DNA from: Verrucomicrobiaceae bacterium
GTDB taxonomy: Bacteria > Verrucomicrobiota > Verrucomicrobiia > Verrucomicrobiales > Verrucomicrobiaceae
Assembly (NCBI GenBank): GCA_027484445.1
Contig: JAIXSY010000020.1
Location: forward strand, 1 to 64,000
Direction of reading: 5' to 3'
Length of the DNA: 64,000 bases
Notes under the pieces: generated by a model
Told to the model about the DNA's origin: nothing
The model's database searches: none
The model's input: only the letters and a program-made list of their open reading frames with translations
Shown here: piece after piece, positions 50,576 through 58,966 of the stretch
Layout: every line of letters begins with the position of its first letter
Numbering within the stretch: the first letter of the stretch is position 1
Made by a program: the position numbers and the translations under genes

Positions 50576-51637
50576 ATGAGTCAAAGAATATCCCACCAAC
50601 GCCTCGCTGAACTCGTCGAAGGCGAGCTTCTTCAAGGTGATCCTGAAGGAATCGTGACTGGCCTAAACTCAGTCGGGGAAGCCGAACCTGGAGATGTGAC
50701 ATTTCTCGGAAACTCCAAATACCTTGCGGCACTGAGAAAAACTCAAGCCACTGCCATCCTCGTCGGACCTGATTTTGTCGAACCGATGGAGGGCAAGGCT
50801 CTAATCCGGGTTTCCAATCCCACGTTCGCCTTTTCGTCCGTGATTCGCCATTTTGGACCTCCCGTTCGCGACTTCACCCCAGGAGTTCACCCCAACGCCA
50901 CCGTCTCCTCCAAAGCTCTCTTCGATCCATTGAAGGTCTCCATCGCAGCAGGTGCCGTGATTGGAGATGATGTGGTGATTGGCTCAGGCACCATCATTCA
51001 AGCTGGTGTCTGCATTGGCGATGGCACACGCATCGGAGAAGACTGTCTGCTGCATGCCAACTGCACGGTCTCGAATCGCTGTGTCATCGGTGATCGAGTG
51101 ATCATCCATAGCGGAACTGTCATCGGATCAGATGGATTTGGCTACGAGTTCATCAAAGGTCGTCATGCCAAAGTCGAGCAGGTGGGCATCGTGCAATTGG
51201 ACAATGATGTGGAAGTGGGTGCTTGCACCTCAATTGACCGAGCTCGATTTGGACGAACCTGGATTGGCGAAGGAACAAAAATCGATAACCAAGTGCAGAT
51301 CGGGCATAATGTCGTGGTTGGAAAACACTGCGTGATTGTCGCCCATGTCGCCATCGCCGGAAGTGTCAGGATTGGCAGTTATGTGACCATCGCAGGTCAG
51401 ACTGGCATTGCTGGGCATCTTGAAATCACCAACCAAGTGACTTTGCTAGCTCGGTCTGGAGTGACCAAAAACATTACCGAGCCGGGTGCCTACACAGGGT
51501 TTCCTGCTCGACCCCTCCTAGATGGTCGAAAAGCCATGGTCGCACAGGCAAGACTGCCAGAGCTGATGGAGCGAATTCAGAAGTTAGAAAAGCGCATAGC
51601 TTCATGGGAAAGCAGCACTTCCCCTTCTTCCAAATAA
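50576..51637 (+). CDS. lpxD: UDP-3-O-acylglucosamine N-acyltransferase
   Basis: 353 residues. LpxD adds the second acyl chain in lipid A biosynthesis. An N-terminal uridine-binding domain is followed by a left-handed beta-helix of hexapeptide repeats (VSIAAGAVIGDDVVIGSGTII, VCIGDGTRIGEDCLLHANCT), the catalytic-His region IGSDGFGYEF and HNVVVGKHCVIVAHVAIAGS, and a C-terminal helix. Its presence supports a lipopolysaccharide-bearing outer membrane. The stop at 51635-51637 abuts the stop of convergent rodA. Confidence 0.97.
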   Translation: MSQRISHQRLAELVEGELLQGDPEGIVTGLNSVGEAEPGDVTFLGNSKYLAALRKTQATAILVGPDFVEPMEGKALIRVSNPTFAFSSVIRHFGPPVRDFTPGVHPNATVSSKALFDPLKVSIAAGAVIGDDVVIGSGTIIQAGVCIGDGTRIGEDCLLHANCTVSNRCVIGDRVIIHSGTVIGSDGFGYEFIKGRHAKVEQVGIVQLDNDVEVGACTSIDRARFGRTWIGEGTKIDNQVQIGHNVVVGKHCVIVAHVAIAGSVRIGSYVTIAGQTGIAGHLEITNQVTLLARSGVTKNITEPGAYTGFPARPLLDGRKAMVAQARLPELMERIQKLEKRIASWESSTSPSSK

Positions 51638-52861
51638 TCAGTCCTCGTCATCATCGCTGAACTCGACCTCGCGCCCACCTCCGCTTGTAGCTTTTTTCTT
51701 CACCGGCGAGATGTTCCGGTGCACCCAAACACTCTGGATCATACCCATCAAAAAGAGTGTCACGATCATAAACGTGCCACCATAGCTAATGAATGGCATG
51801 GGAAGACCAATCACAGGCAACATGCACAGATTCATGCCGGCATTTTGAAAGGTATGGGCAAAAAACATTGCGACAACACCTGCGACCAAGAGTCGGCCGA
51901 CCTGATCTCGTGCACAGAAAGCCACAAAAACGCCCTGCAAGAGAAGCAAGGCAATCGCGGACAAAACCAAAACAGCTCCACGGAAGCCAAACTCCTCGCA
52001 AATGACGCCGAAAATGAAGTCGCTGTGCGCCTCACCTTCAGGGAAGAACATTCGGTGAATGGTACGCTGATCTGAGACTTTGGCAGACAGAGGTCCCTTC
52101 CCCTCGAAACCCGCTGATGCTACCGCCGTTTGAACATAATTCGGAACCCATCCATCCCCTCGAGTATCCACTTTATCCATTTGATTGGTTAGCAAATACC
52201 AAGTCGTATCAATTCGCGCCTGTTGGTAAGGTTTCAAGACGAAGAAATACATGATGGGAACCACGCACAACACGGATAAAACCAAGGTGATGATGTATCG
52301 GAACGGGATGCTACCAACTAACAGCATCGCGATGAAAACAGGTCCCCAAACTAGACCTGAACCAAAGTCTTCTTTGATCACCATGCCCGCAGGAATGCCT
52401 GCAGCGATACCACCCACAATGATCCTCAACCAAGGTCGCCTAAAGACTCCCCAAATGCGTGGCAATTCCCCAAAAATGACAGCCAGCATGACGATGCCCG
52501 CCATGATGGCAAACTGAGATGGCTGCATGCGCTGACCAGCGATTTCCACCCAAGCCTTGTTCCCTTTCACTTCTACCCCAAACAGCTCCAAATATACCAA
52601 GCCTGAAATCCCCGCCAAATACATCGGGATACAAGCCCAGCGTAACCATTTGTAATCTATCAATGCAGCTCCGAGCAAAAAAGGAACTCCTAGACCAATC
52701 CATGTGATCTGGTCTTTCCATTTGGTGTCCAAGTTCAGGGGTGAATCAACTCTGAAATAGGACGCATTGTATATGGCATAAACGCCAAAACTCAAAAGAC
52801 CCGCCATGGTCAGCATGAGGATCCAATTGATGCCAAGAAATTTTTTAAAGAGTGGAGTCAT
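51638..52861 (-). CDS. rodA: SEDS peptidoglycan polymerase RodA/FtsW family
   Basis: 407 residues and about ten membrane helices. Family features: MTMAGLLSFGVYAIYNASY near the start, KAWVEIAGQRMQPSQFA, a conserved charged loop region KEDFGSGLVW, and the C-terminal QNAGMNLCMLPVIGLPMPFISYGGT, the SEDS signature. It polymerises glycan strands with a class B PBP. RodA is preferred over FtsW by the QNAGMNLGLLP-like motif. Last residues are acidic (FSDDDED). The stop touches the lpxD stop with no spacer. Confidence 0.93.
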   Translation of the reverse strand: MTPLFKKFLGINWILMLTMAGLLSFGVYAIYNASYFRVDSPLNLDTKWKDQITWIGLGVPFLLGAALIDYKWLRWACIPMYLAGISGLVYLELFGVEVKGNKAWVEIAGQRMQPSQFAIMAGIVMLAVIFGELPRIWGVFRRPWLRIIVGGIAAGIPAGMVIKEDFGSGLVWGPVFIAMLLVGSIPFRYIITLVLSVLCVVPIMYFFVLKPYQQARIDTTWYLLTNQMDKVDTRGDGWVPNYVQTAVASAGFEGKGPLSAKVSDQRTIHRMFFPEGEAHSDFIFGVICEEFGFRGAVLVLSAIALLLLQGVFVAFCARDQVGRLLVAGVVAMFFAHTFQNAGMNLCMLPVIGLPMPFISYGGTFMIVTLFLMGMIQSVWVHRNISPVKKKATSGGGREVEFSDDDED

Positions 52862-52882
52862 GACTATTCTTTGATGCCTGAT

Positions 52883-53671
52883 TCAACGACCAGGCAACTC
52901 AGGTATAGAGGCGAGCAATCGTCGAGTGTATTCATGCTTAGGGTGCTCGCAGACTTCATCAGCGGAACCATGCTCAACAACGATGCCACGATTCAGGACG
53001 AGGATGGCATCACTCATGTGACGCACAACGGCTAAATCATGAGCAATAAAAAGTACCGTCAGTTTCAATTCATGCTGAAGGTCTTTGAGCAAATTGAGGA
53101 TCGCCGCCTGCACACTAACATCCAGAGCACTGACAGGCTCATCACAAATCAAAAATTTTGGCTGAACAGCAAGGGCACGTGCGATGCCAATTCGCTGCCT
53201 TTGGCCCCCACTGAATTCATGGGGATACCGAAACAAAGAGTCTGGATTTAGACCGACTCGACGCAGAAGCTCTGATGATACCTGACGCCGATCTTCTCGA
53301 TTTCGATCTAGAAAATGAATTTCTTGAGGTTCCGCCAAAATCGCTTCAACCGTCATTCTTGGATTCAGTGATCCAATAGGGTCTTGAAAGACCATCTGCA
53401 TCTGTCTTCGCAGAGGACGAAAAACCGATTCTTTCATCGGTAAGATGTCTTGTCCTGCGAAGATAACACGACCTGAAGTGGGCTGAATCAACTTCAATAG
53501 CGCACGTGAGATGGTGGATTTGCCACTGCCACTTTCTCCAACAAGTCCTAAAGTTTTGCCCGCATCTATTTGAAAACTAACACCGTCCACAGCGCGGACA
53601 ACTTCCCGATGACCTGCCATTAAGCGGATCGGGAAATGGACTTTCAGAGCTTCAACACGAACAAGAGACAT
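52883..53671 (-). CDS. OppF/DppF-type ABC transporter ATP-binding protein
   Basis: 262 residues with Walker A GESGSGKST, Q-loop VFQDPIGSLNPRM, signature FSGGQRQRIGIARAL and Walker B FLICDEPVSALD; the LNPRMTV and HPKHEYTRRLL stretches are typical of peptide/nickel importers. It lacks the C-terminal oligopeptide extension seen in full-length OppF. No permease, binding protein or OppD gene is adjacent, so it is an orphan here. It lies 21 bp upstream of rodA and probably shares its transcript. Confidence 0.9.
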   Translation of the reverse strand: MSLVRVEALKVHFPIRLMAGHREVVRAVDGVSFQIDAGKTLGLVGESGSGKSTISRALLKLIQPTSGRVIFAGQDILPMKESVFRPLRRQMQMVFQDPIGSLNPRMTVEAILAEPQEIHFLDRNREDRRQVSSELLRRVGLNPDSLFRYPHEFSGGQRQRIGIARALAVQPKFLICDEPVSALDVSVQAAILNLLKDLQHELKLTVLFIAHDLAVVRHMSDAILVLNRGIVVEHGSADEVCEHPKHEYTRRLLASIPELPGR

Positions 53672-53739
53672 GCAGCTGAATAGCTTACTTCTAGTCTTTG
53701 GACTGTCACGTTCACATGCATAACTTTCTCAGCGCTTAC

Positions 53740-54816
53740 CTATCTCTTCACGGCATTGAAAAAATCGGCCAACTCACGGCGAGCACTCGAAAAACACATT
53801 TTTTCCTTCGCAATTTGAACCGCTTTTTGAATTTGGTGATCAGCAAAGACATCGTCGGAAAGCAACCGTTTGGCTAAAGAGATAACTTCACCTGTCGTTC
53901 GGCCATGGCTGCACAAGTCAGGGAAAACAACTCTCTCTGCGGTTCCATCTCCGCCAACGCATGGGATTCGACATAGCAATGAATCTCCTGCGACCTGACC
54001 AGGAACAGAACTATGATCGAGCTGAAAGACAACCTTGTGCGATGCCATCAAGCGCAGGTACTCCGCTGCGGGTAGTTGCCGGGAAATGATGTTGATGCTG
54101 GAAACTCTAGAAGTGACCTGCTGGTGCCAGGCAAGACCGGGATCTGTCCATTTGCTAAACAACCTGCGCAAAGGTGGAAGATTGCTAGATCTTCCACTAA
54201 TCACAGTCAGACCTTGTGATTCAGATTCTGCAATCCACGCAGCGATAATCACTGCTTGTGGATGAAGTCGAGACGCCATGTAAAGTTGCCTAGTTCCTAA
54301 AAATATACCGTGTCTTGCCTCCCGATTATCAGTGGATAAATCCCATTCTTCGATCGGGTAAGGTGGAGGCAAAAATAGAAGTGGCAGCCCTCGGCGGCCA
54401 AACACTGAATACAAAGGAATGCTATCGTATGTTGTAGCCAAAGCCCCATCCGCCAACTCACAGATGCGAGAGAATGATTCTATATTCTTCACCTCTTGAA
54501 AAGACATCGCAATCTGCTGGCTGCCCGTTTCTTTGATGCTGACAACAACCGTCTTGCCTCGATTCTTTAGATCTCGAAGTAGGCTCTCTGATCGACACAT
54601 GTCACGACCAATCAGCAACAGCACGAAATGCTCATCCACGCCTTCGGATATTTGAGAAGTATAGCGTCCGTGAGTGCATGCAGCAAAAGCATGAAAGTTC
54701 ACAGGCAGGTGTCCATGATCACTAAGATTCCCAGCCCCCTGAAGAAAAGACTGCTCAGGATCTTTCCCACTTGAGGAGATAACGACCAGTCGAAAAAAAT
54801 GATCAGAAGCTAGCAT
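53740..54816 (-). CDS. Probable GT-B-fold glycosyltransferase
   Basis: About 358 residues from the ATG at 54816; the frame is open to a TTG at 54861 and the true start is uncertain. The N-terminal half has alternating strands and loops (HFFRLVVISSSG, HFVLLLIGRDM, KTVVVSIKETG). The C-terminal half has LTVISGRSSNLPPL, a Rossmann-like AAEYLRLMASHKVVFQLDHSSVPGQVAGDSLLCRIPCVGGDG, and a final helix. The latter resembles the donor-binding part of GT-B enzymes. No closer family was recognised. Co-oriented with the ABC gene after 68 bp. Confidence 0.55.
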   Translation of the reverse strand: MLASDHFFRLVVISSSGKDPEQSFLQGAGNLSDHGHLPVNFHAFAACTHGRYTSQISEGVDEHFVLLLIGRDMCRSESLLRDLKNRGKTVVVSIKETGSQQIAMSFQEVKNIESFSRICELADGALATTYDSIPLYSVFGRRGLPLLFLPPPYPIEEWDLSTDNREARHGIFLGTRQLYMASRLHPQAVIIAAWIAESESQGLTVISGRSSNLPPLRRLFSKWTDPGLAWHQQVTSRVSSINIISRQLPAAEYLRLMASHKVVFQLDHSSVPGQVAGDSLLCRIPCVGGDGTAERVVFPDLCSHGRTTGEVISLAKRLLSDDVFADHQIQKAVQIAKEKMCFSSARRELADFFNAVKR

Positions 54817-54883
54817 GACAATTGCCAAATTGAATGCCCTATCATCAATGGCCAACCTCAAAGAGAAGAACGGGTGCTGAAAT

Positions 54884-55882
54884 TCAAGAACGAAGCTTCG
54901 TTTTCATACTGCCCAACAACCAAAGGAATAATCCACTAACCAGCAGTGAGGATAGGCCTATGTGCAAAATCTGAACAAAAGGCAGAATCCCAACGTTCGC
55001 GAGGATAACCCCAAGCACCATTTGAGTTAGAACAATTGCAAAAACTGAGGTTTCAAGCCAACCTCGCTTCTCAAGTTCACGACTTGCCAACCTAAAGAAT
55101 GCAACTCCAGAAAAAAGGATTAACCATGAGAAACTGCGGTGAATCAAATAAACCCAACTGATTTCTAATTCGTGAATCCACTCAGACCGCGAGTGACCCA
55201 AATGGGTGCGAGCCAACTCATCTGTCAATTCGCGAACCTGCGAACCCATGACTCCCTCAACAACCACCAGAGCAAACAATAGCCACGCCACATGAACCAA
55301 TCGAGAATTAGGCTCACGCTTCCAAGTGAGCCTCCAGGGCTGAGGGGAGCTACTCCAACTGATATAGACGAGCACACATTGTAGCAAGATGGCTAGAGCC
55401 ATGTGCAATGTAATAATGCCAGGCTTTAGGCCGCTAAGAACAACTCGGGCACCTAACCAAGCGTTCACTCCGACCAAGATCAGTGCGAGGGAAGAGCATA
55501 CAAACAAAGTCGTCTTGCCAGACTTCCATTGGCCAAAACTACTAACCCATAACGCCAAGATGGAAATCCCAACGGGTAGGCTCGTGAGGCGATTGAAGTA
55601 TTCGATCCAAGTAGCAACAGGGTTGAATTCTTCCTTCAGCTTTTCAGGAGTAATCTCAGCGGGATCTCTACCCAATGCTGAAGCCTTTCGCCTGAACTTT
55701 TCAATATCTAGCTTTGCAAAATCAATTTCATCCGCAGTTGTGGGTGGAACCCAACATCCGTAACAAAATGGCCAATCAGGACATCCAAGTCCTGAACCTG
55801 AAGTTCGGACAAAGGCACCTACAAAGATTAATAACTCAACAGCAACGAAGGCAACAATGGATAAGCGCTGAAACCACGACAT
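54884..55882 (-). CDS. ctaA: Heme A synthase (CtaA/Cox15)
   Basis: 332 residues, about eight membrane helices. The signature FVRTSGSGLGCPDWPFCYG at the N-terminus, NRLTSLPVG with its heme-binding surroundings, LHMALAILLQCVLVY, LIHRSFSWLILFSG and LHIGLSSLLVSG supply the conserved His residues. CtaA oxidises heme O to heme A, needed by the aa3-type oxidase encoded upstream. It lies 69 bp after coxB at the end of the operon. A Cys-Trp-rich loop (CYGCW) in the first periplasmic loop resembles the cysteine pair of type B CtaA. Confidence 0.93.
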   Translation of the reverse strand: MSWFQRLSIVAFVAVELLIFVGAFVRTSGSGLGCPDWPFCYGCWVPPTTADEIDFAKLDIEKFRRKASALGRDPAEITPEKLKEEFNPVATWIEYFNRLTSLPVGISILALWVSSFGQWKSGKTTLFVCSSLALILVGVNAWLGARVVLSGLKPGIITLHMALAILLQCVLVYISWSSSPQPWRLTWKREPNSRLVHVAWLLFALVVVEGVMGSQVRELTDELARTHLGHSRSEWIHELEISWVYLIHRSFSWLILFSGVAFFRLASRELEKRGWLETSVFAIVLTQMVLGVILANVGILPFVQILHIGLSSLLVSGLFLWLLGSMKTKLRS

Positions 55883-55951
55883 GATGCAAAAAGAATCGTG
55901 GTGATTATCTCAAGACAACGCATCGAAGATACTACAATAGTAAGCTCAAAA

Positions 55952-56743
55952 TTAACGACTAGCTACAGGTGTACTTGAAGCATTCTTTGCAGCTGCATTT
56001 GAAGACATTTCTTTGGCCCAATCATCAAATTCTTTTGAATCAACAACCTCAAGTACTGCTTTCATTTGGGCATGACCCGGACCGCAAAGTTGTCCGCAAA
56101 TAATATCCCATGTTCCTGTTTTTACCGGTTTAAACCACATGTGAGACTTAACGCCCGGGCAAGCATCCTGTGCCGCACGCATTGGAACCAATGCCAAATT
56201 GTGAATTACGTCCTTACTGGCAACATCCACAATCACAGGTCTTCCAACTGGCAGCTTCATTGTGCCTGGATTTACAAAATCATCTTTACCGTTGGGATCA
56301 TTGAGTTCACGGCCAGTAACATTGACCGGCGAGATAGCACGGGGGTTCCAGGTGCTGAGCATTTGATCACTACCAGGATACTGAAAGTTCCAAAGAAACT
56401 TTTCTCCCATCGCTCTCATTTTAATAGTGTCGGCGCTTGTGGGAAACTCGTCAGCCTGTCGAGACCAAAGAGGGAAAGCAAAACCCAAGAGTAGAATCGC
56501 TTCAACAATAACAACACCTATTTCAATGTGCGTAGTCGCATGACCTCGTAGCCCATGATAGTCAGCTTTAGCTGTTTTGCTCGAACGGTATTTCCAAAAG
56601 ACATAGACGAGGTATGCAGACCAACCAACGAACAAAATAAGCATGAACCAATGCACAAAACCAAGCATGTGATCGACCAAACCACCATGCTCAGATGCAT
56701 TTTGTGTAATTCCGAAAGGTATATTGATATCTGAAATACTCAT
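55952..56743 (-). CDS. coxB: Cytochrome c oxidase subunit II
   Basis: 263 residues. Two N-terminal helices (HWFMLILFVGWSAYLVYVFW; GVVIVEAILLLGFAFPLW) precede the cupredoxin domain. CuA ligands are in place: IHNLALVPM supplies the first His and CGQLCGPGHAQM supplies C-C-H-M. No cytochrome c domain is fused, so the product is not a caa3 subunit II proper. The usual CExxC is CGQLC. Unusually, it follows subunits I, III and IV in the operon instead of preceding them. Confidence 0.95.
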   Translation of the reverse strand: MSISDINIPFGITQNASEHGGLVDHMLGFVHWFMLILFVGWSAYLVYVFWKYRSSKTAKADYHGLRGHATTHIEIGVVIVEAILLLGFAFPLWSRQADEFPTSADTIKMRAMGEKFLWNFQYPGSDQMLSTWNPRAISPVNVTGRELNDPNGKDDFVNPGTMKLPVGRPVIVDVASKDVIHNLALVPMRAAQDACPGVKSHMWFKPVKTGTWDIICGQLCGPGHAQMKAVLEVVDSKEFDDWAKEMSSNAAAKNASSTPVASR

Positions 56744-56772
56744 GTAAATTGAAGTCTTGGTAGAATGTTCAT

Positions 56773-56955
56773 TCAGCCGAGTGTGCTAACAGCTAGCATT
56801 TTTTGTTTCCGAACAAAATTATAGACGATCAACGCGACACAACTGAGTCCTATCATTAGAAATCCTATCATCACCAACACAGCCAAGTCTTGAGCCTGCG
56901 CAGTAATGCTATTAGGGTCGGCTTTACAAGTGGCGCAAGCTAATGTCATGTTCAT
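56773..56955 (-). CDS. Tiny membrane protein of the oxidase operon
   Basis: 60 residues: a CATCKADP Cys pair near the N-terminus and one membrane helix (LAVLVMIGFLMIGLSCVALIVY) with a basic end. Located between two oxidase genes with gaps of 6 and 29 bp, so it is very likely cotranscribed and an accessory or assembly subunit. Family not recognised. Confidence 0.7.
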   Translation of the reverse strand: MNMTLACATCKADPNSITAQAQDLAVLVMIGFLMIGLSCVALIVYNFVRKQKMLAVSTLG

Positions 56956-56961
56956 GAAGAG

Positions 56962-57168
56962 CTAAACAATAATTTTTGAAGACTTCTTGAAAAGATACCA
57001 GGCTGAATAGCCCACGAGCAGTAATGTTGTCCAACCAGCCAATTGACCGACTTCAGTAATGTTGAGTTCTACTGCTTTCTCTGGTGCCAATCTCGTCCAA
57101 AGCCAGAAGCCACCATCACACAAAACAGCGAAAAACAAAAAAACGTAATGAAAGTGTTTCAAGCTCAT
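56962..57168 (-). CDS. Small two-helix membrane protein of the oxidase operon
   Basis: 68 residues from the ATG at 57168 (an ATG three codons earlier, at 57177, is equally possible). Two helices, HYVFLFFAVLCDGGFWLW and LAGWTTLLLVGYSAWYLF, with a basic C-terminus (KKSSK). No family assigned; presumably a small oxidase-associated protein. Cotranscribed with flanking subunits. Confidence 0.7.
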   Translation of the reverse strand: MSLKHFHYVFLFFAVLCDGGFWLWTRLAPEKAVELNITEVGQLAGWTTLLLVGYSAWYLFKKSSKIIV

Positions 57169-57180
57169 GATTTCCAAACA

Positions 57181-57492
57181 TCAGAAATTCTTGTAAACAA
57201 GTGGATCCGTGTTGCTGAAATAAAATAAAACGAAAAGAGCTAAAGCAAACGCTCCTGTGAAAGCTAGAATTTTATAGACAAGCTTAGCCTCATGGTTGAG
57301 GTGCATGAAGATCAACGCAACAAGGCTTGCCTTGAAAGTAGCGACCACCATTCCCACAACAATATTCAAGGAATGCGAAGGCAGCTCAACATAAGAAAGA
57401 CCTACGGTAATGATCGTGAATACAGCTAGAAGCCAACCAATGAGCTTGATCTTCTTTATAGAACTGTAAATAGCTTCGTGATTATCTGCCAT
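57181..57492 (-). CDS. Cytochrome c oxidase subunit IV (caa3/CyoD-like)
   Basis: 103 residues and three helices (LIGWLLAVFTIITVGLSYVEL; LNIVVGMVVATFKASLVALIFMHL; LAFTGAFALALFVLFYF). The ATFKASLVALIFMHLNHE stretch is the hallmark of prokaryotic COX4, which stabilises subunits I and III. Overlap-free, 36 bp from coxC. Confidence 0.88.
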   Translation of the reverse strand: MADNHEAIYSSIKKIKLIGWLLAVFTIITVGLSYVELPSHSLNIVVGMVVATFKASLVALIFMHLNHEAKLVYKILAFTGAFALALFVLFYFSNTDPLVYKNF

Positions 57493-57528
57493 ATCTGCGT
57501 AAAATTTTGATTTTCAAGCTCTAGTGAT

Positions 57529-58953
57529 TCAAAGAAGGTAAAGAAGAGGGAAAAGAAAGATCCAAACTAAATCTACGAAATGCCAAAACAAACCTCCGAC
57601 TTCGACACGATTGGCTAGTCTCTCTGGATCAGTTTTCAGCATCTTGCCATTGCAAAAAAGGAAATACGCCAAAACAAGAGCACCAGCGATGACATGCAAG
57701 CCATGCAGGCCTGTTAATGTGAAATAAATCGCGTAATAACTATTCAGCTTCGGTGTAAAATTAGAAAAGAACTGAATGTCTTTTCGCTCAAGAATTACAG
57801 TCGGATGTTGGTGACTTTCTTGAGATTCATCTTTGCTTGGCCCTTTGACTTCAGCTTTGTGCCCTGCATTAGAATCGGAATCTAGCTTTGCATGATTTAC
57901 GTCATCTAATTTGATGTAAAACATGTGCTTTTGATGTGTAGCGCTCTTGGCGGGATCCCGAGTCGTGCCACCCTTTCCGTCACTGTATTTTTCATTAAAT
58001 TGACTTATGGAGTGGTCACGTTTCTCGATAAAAAATTTCTTCCATGCGCTGCCAAGATAGTTCTCACTCCATGCCAAAGACTTTTCTTTATCCGGTGTTG
58101 CTCTCAGATCGATCGCATCAACCTCCAAGGTCATCTTGTCATTCAACATCACACCTTCTGCAGTCGTTCCATCTCTAAACGATATGAGTTTAGCACCTGC
58201 CTGAGGTTTAGAAAGAAGCTGTGATGGAGGAAGGGAAAAAACGATAGGTTTTTCAGCAACAAGTTTCAAAGTCCAATTTGGAACTTCTTTGAGTCCGTCC
58301 TTCTGAGCTTTTTCTTTTGCCTTTATCTGCGCAGCATTTTTTAGTTCATTGAATGCAGCCTTATCCAAAACAATTAAATCCCCAGTCTCTGTTTTAAACT
58401 TTGGAACGTCGCCCTTAACCCAAGGCAACACATGATTGATCGGATCAGCATCAATAGCAGCGGTCTTTCCGGCAATAGTTAGGTTGAGTTCTTTCACCTC
58501 ACCAAATTCTATATTGTAACCCTGGGGAAGATGTCCTGTGAGAATGGTTCCATCTGTCAAGGTCACTGAGTAGTGATGAAACTTTGCGTTGTATTCAATG
58601 GATTTAATCACCATGAATGTGCCAGCACAGAGTATTGTGATGAAAAGATATAGCTTATATTTTCCGATGTTACGTAATTTTAAATTTGCCCAAGCAAGCA
58701 AGACTGTAACTGAAGAAAAAATGAGAACCAGTGTATTAACAAAACCAAGGGTTACCCCGAGTTCATGCACAGGCCATGGATAATCAGCTCCTACGCGAAG
58801 GAAAATATATGAACTGAATAAGCCACCAAAAAGCATCACCTCAGAAGCAAGGAATAGCCAGATCCCAACTTTAGCATTGTATAATCCTGTGTCAGGACGT
58901 GCTGTTACTGTATAAGGAATATCCATTGATTTTGCTTTGGGCTGATTCTCCAA
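57529..58953 (-). CDS. coxC: Cytochrome c oxidase subunit III with a large inserted domain
   Basis: 474 residues against ~200 for usual caa3-type subunit III. Helices 1-3 ([63 protein letters not shown]) and the last two ([48 protein letters not shown]) are normal. Between residues ~124 and ~400 lies an insertion rich in Lys, Asp and His with [22 protein letters not shown] and [16 protein letters not shown] segments, probably a soluble beta domain in the large loop. ATG at 58953; an alternative is at 58926. It follows coxA by 13 bp. Confidence 0.9.
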   Translation of the reverse strand: MENQPKAKSMDIPYTVTARPDTGLYNAKVGIWLFLASEVMLFGGLFSSYIFLRVGADYPWPVHELGVTLGFVNTLVLIFSSVTVLLAWANLKLRNIGKYKLYLFITILCAGTFMVIKSIEYNAKFHHYSVTLTDGTILTGHLPQGYNIEFGEVKELNLTIAGKTAAIDADPINHVLPWVKGDVPKFKTETGDLIVLDKAAFNELKNAAQIKAKEKAQKDGLKEVPNWTLKLVAEKPIVFSLPPSQLLSKPQAGAKLISFRDGTTAEGVMLNDKMTLEVDAIDLRATPDKEKSLAWSENYLGSAWKKFFIEKRDHSISQFNEKYSDGKGGTTRDPAKSATHQKHMFYIKLDDVNHAKLDSDSNAGHKAEVKGPSKDESQESHQHPTVILERKDIQFFSNFTPKLNSYYAIYFTLTGLHGLHVIAGALVLAYFLFCNGKMLKTDPERLANRVEVGGLFWHFVDLVWIFLFPLLYLL

Positions 58954-58966
58954 TTAGCTGTATGGC

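Noticed and set aside
51600..51680. Assembly joint between lpxD and rodA because their stops abut and composition changes nearby
   Set aside because: Both genes are complete and in frame to the last codon; convergent genes can abut, and the composition change is gradual.
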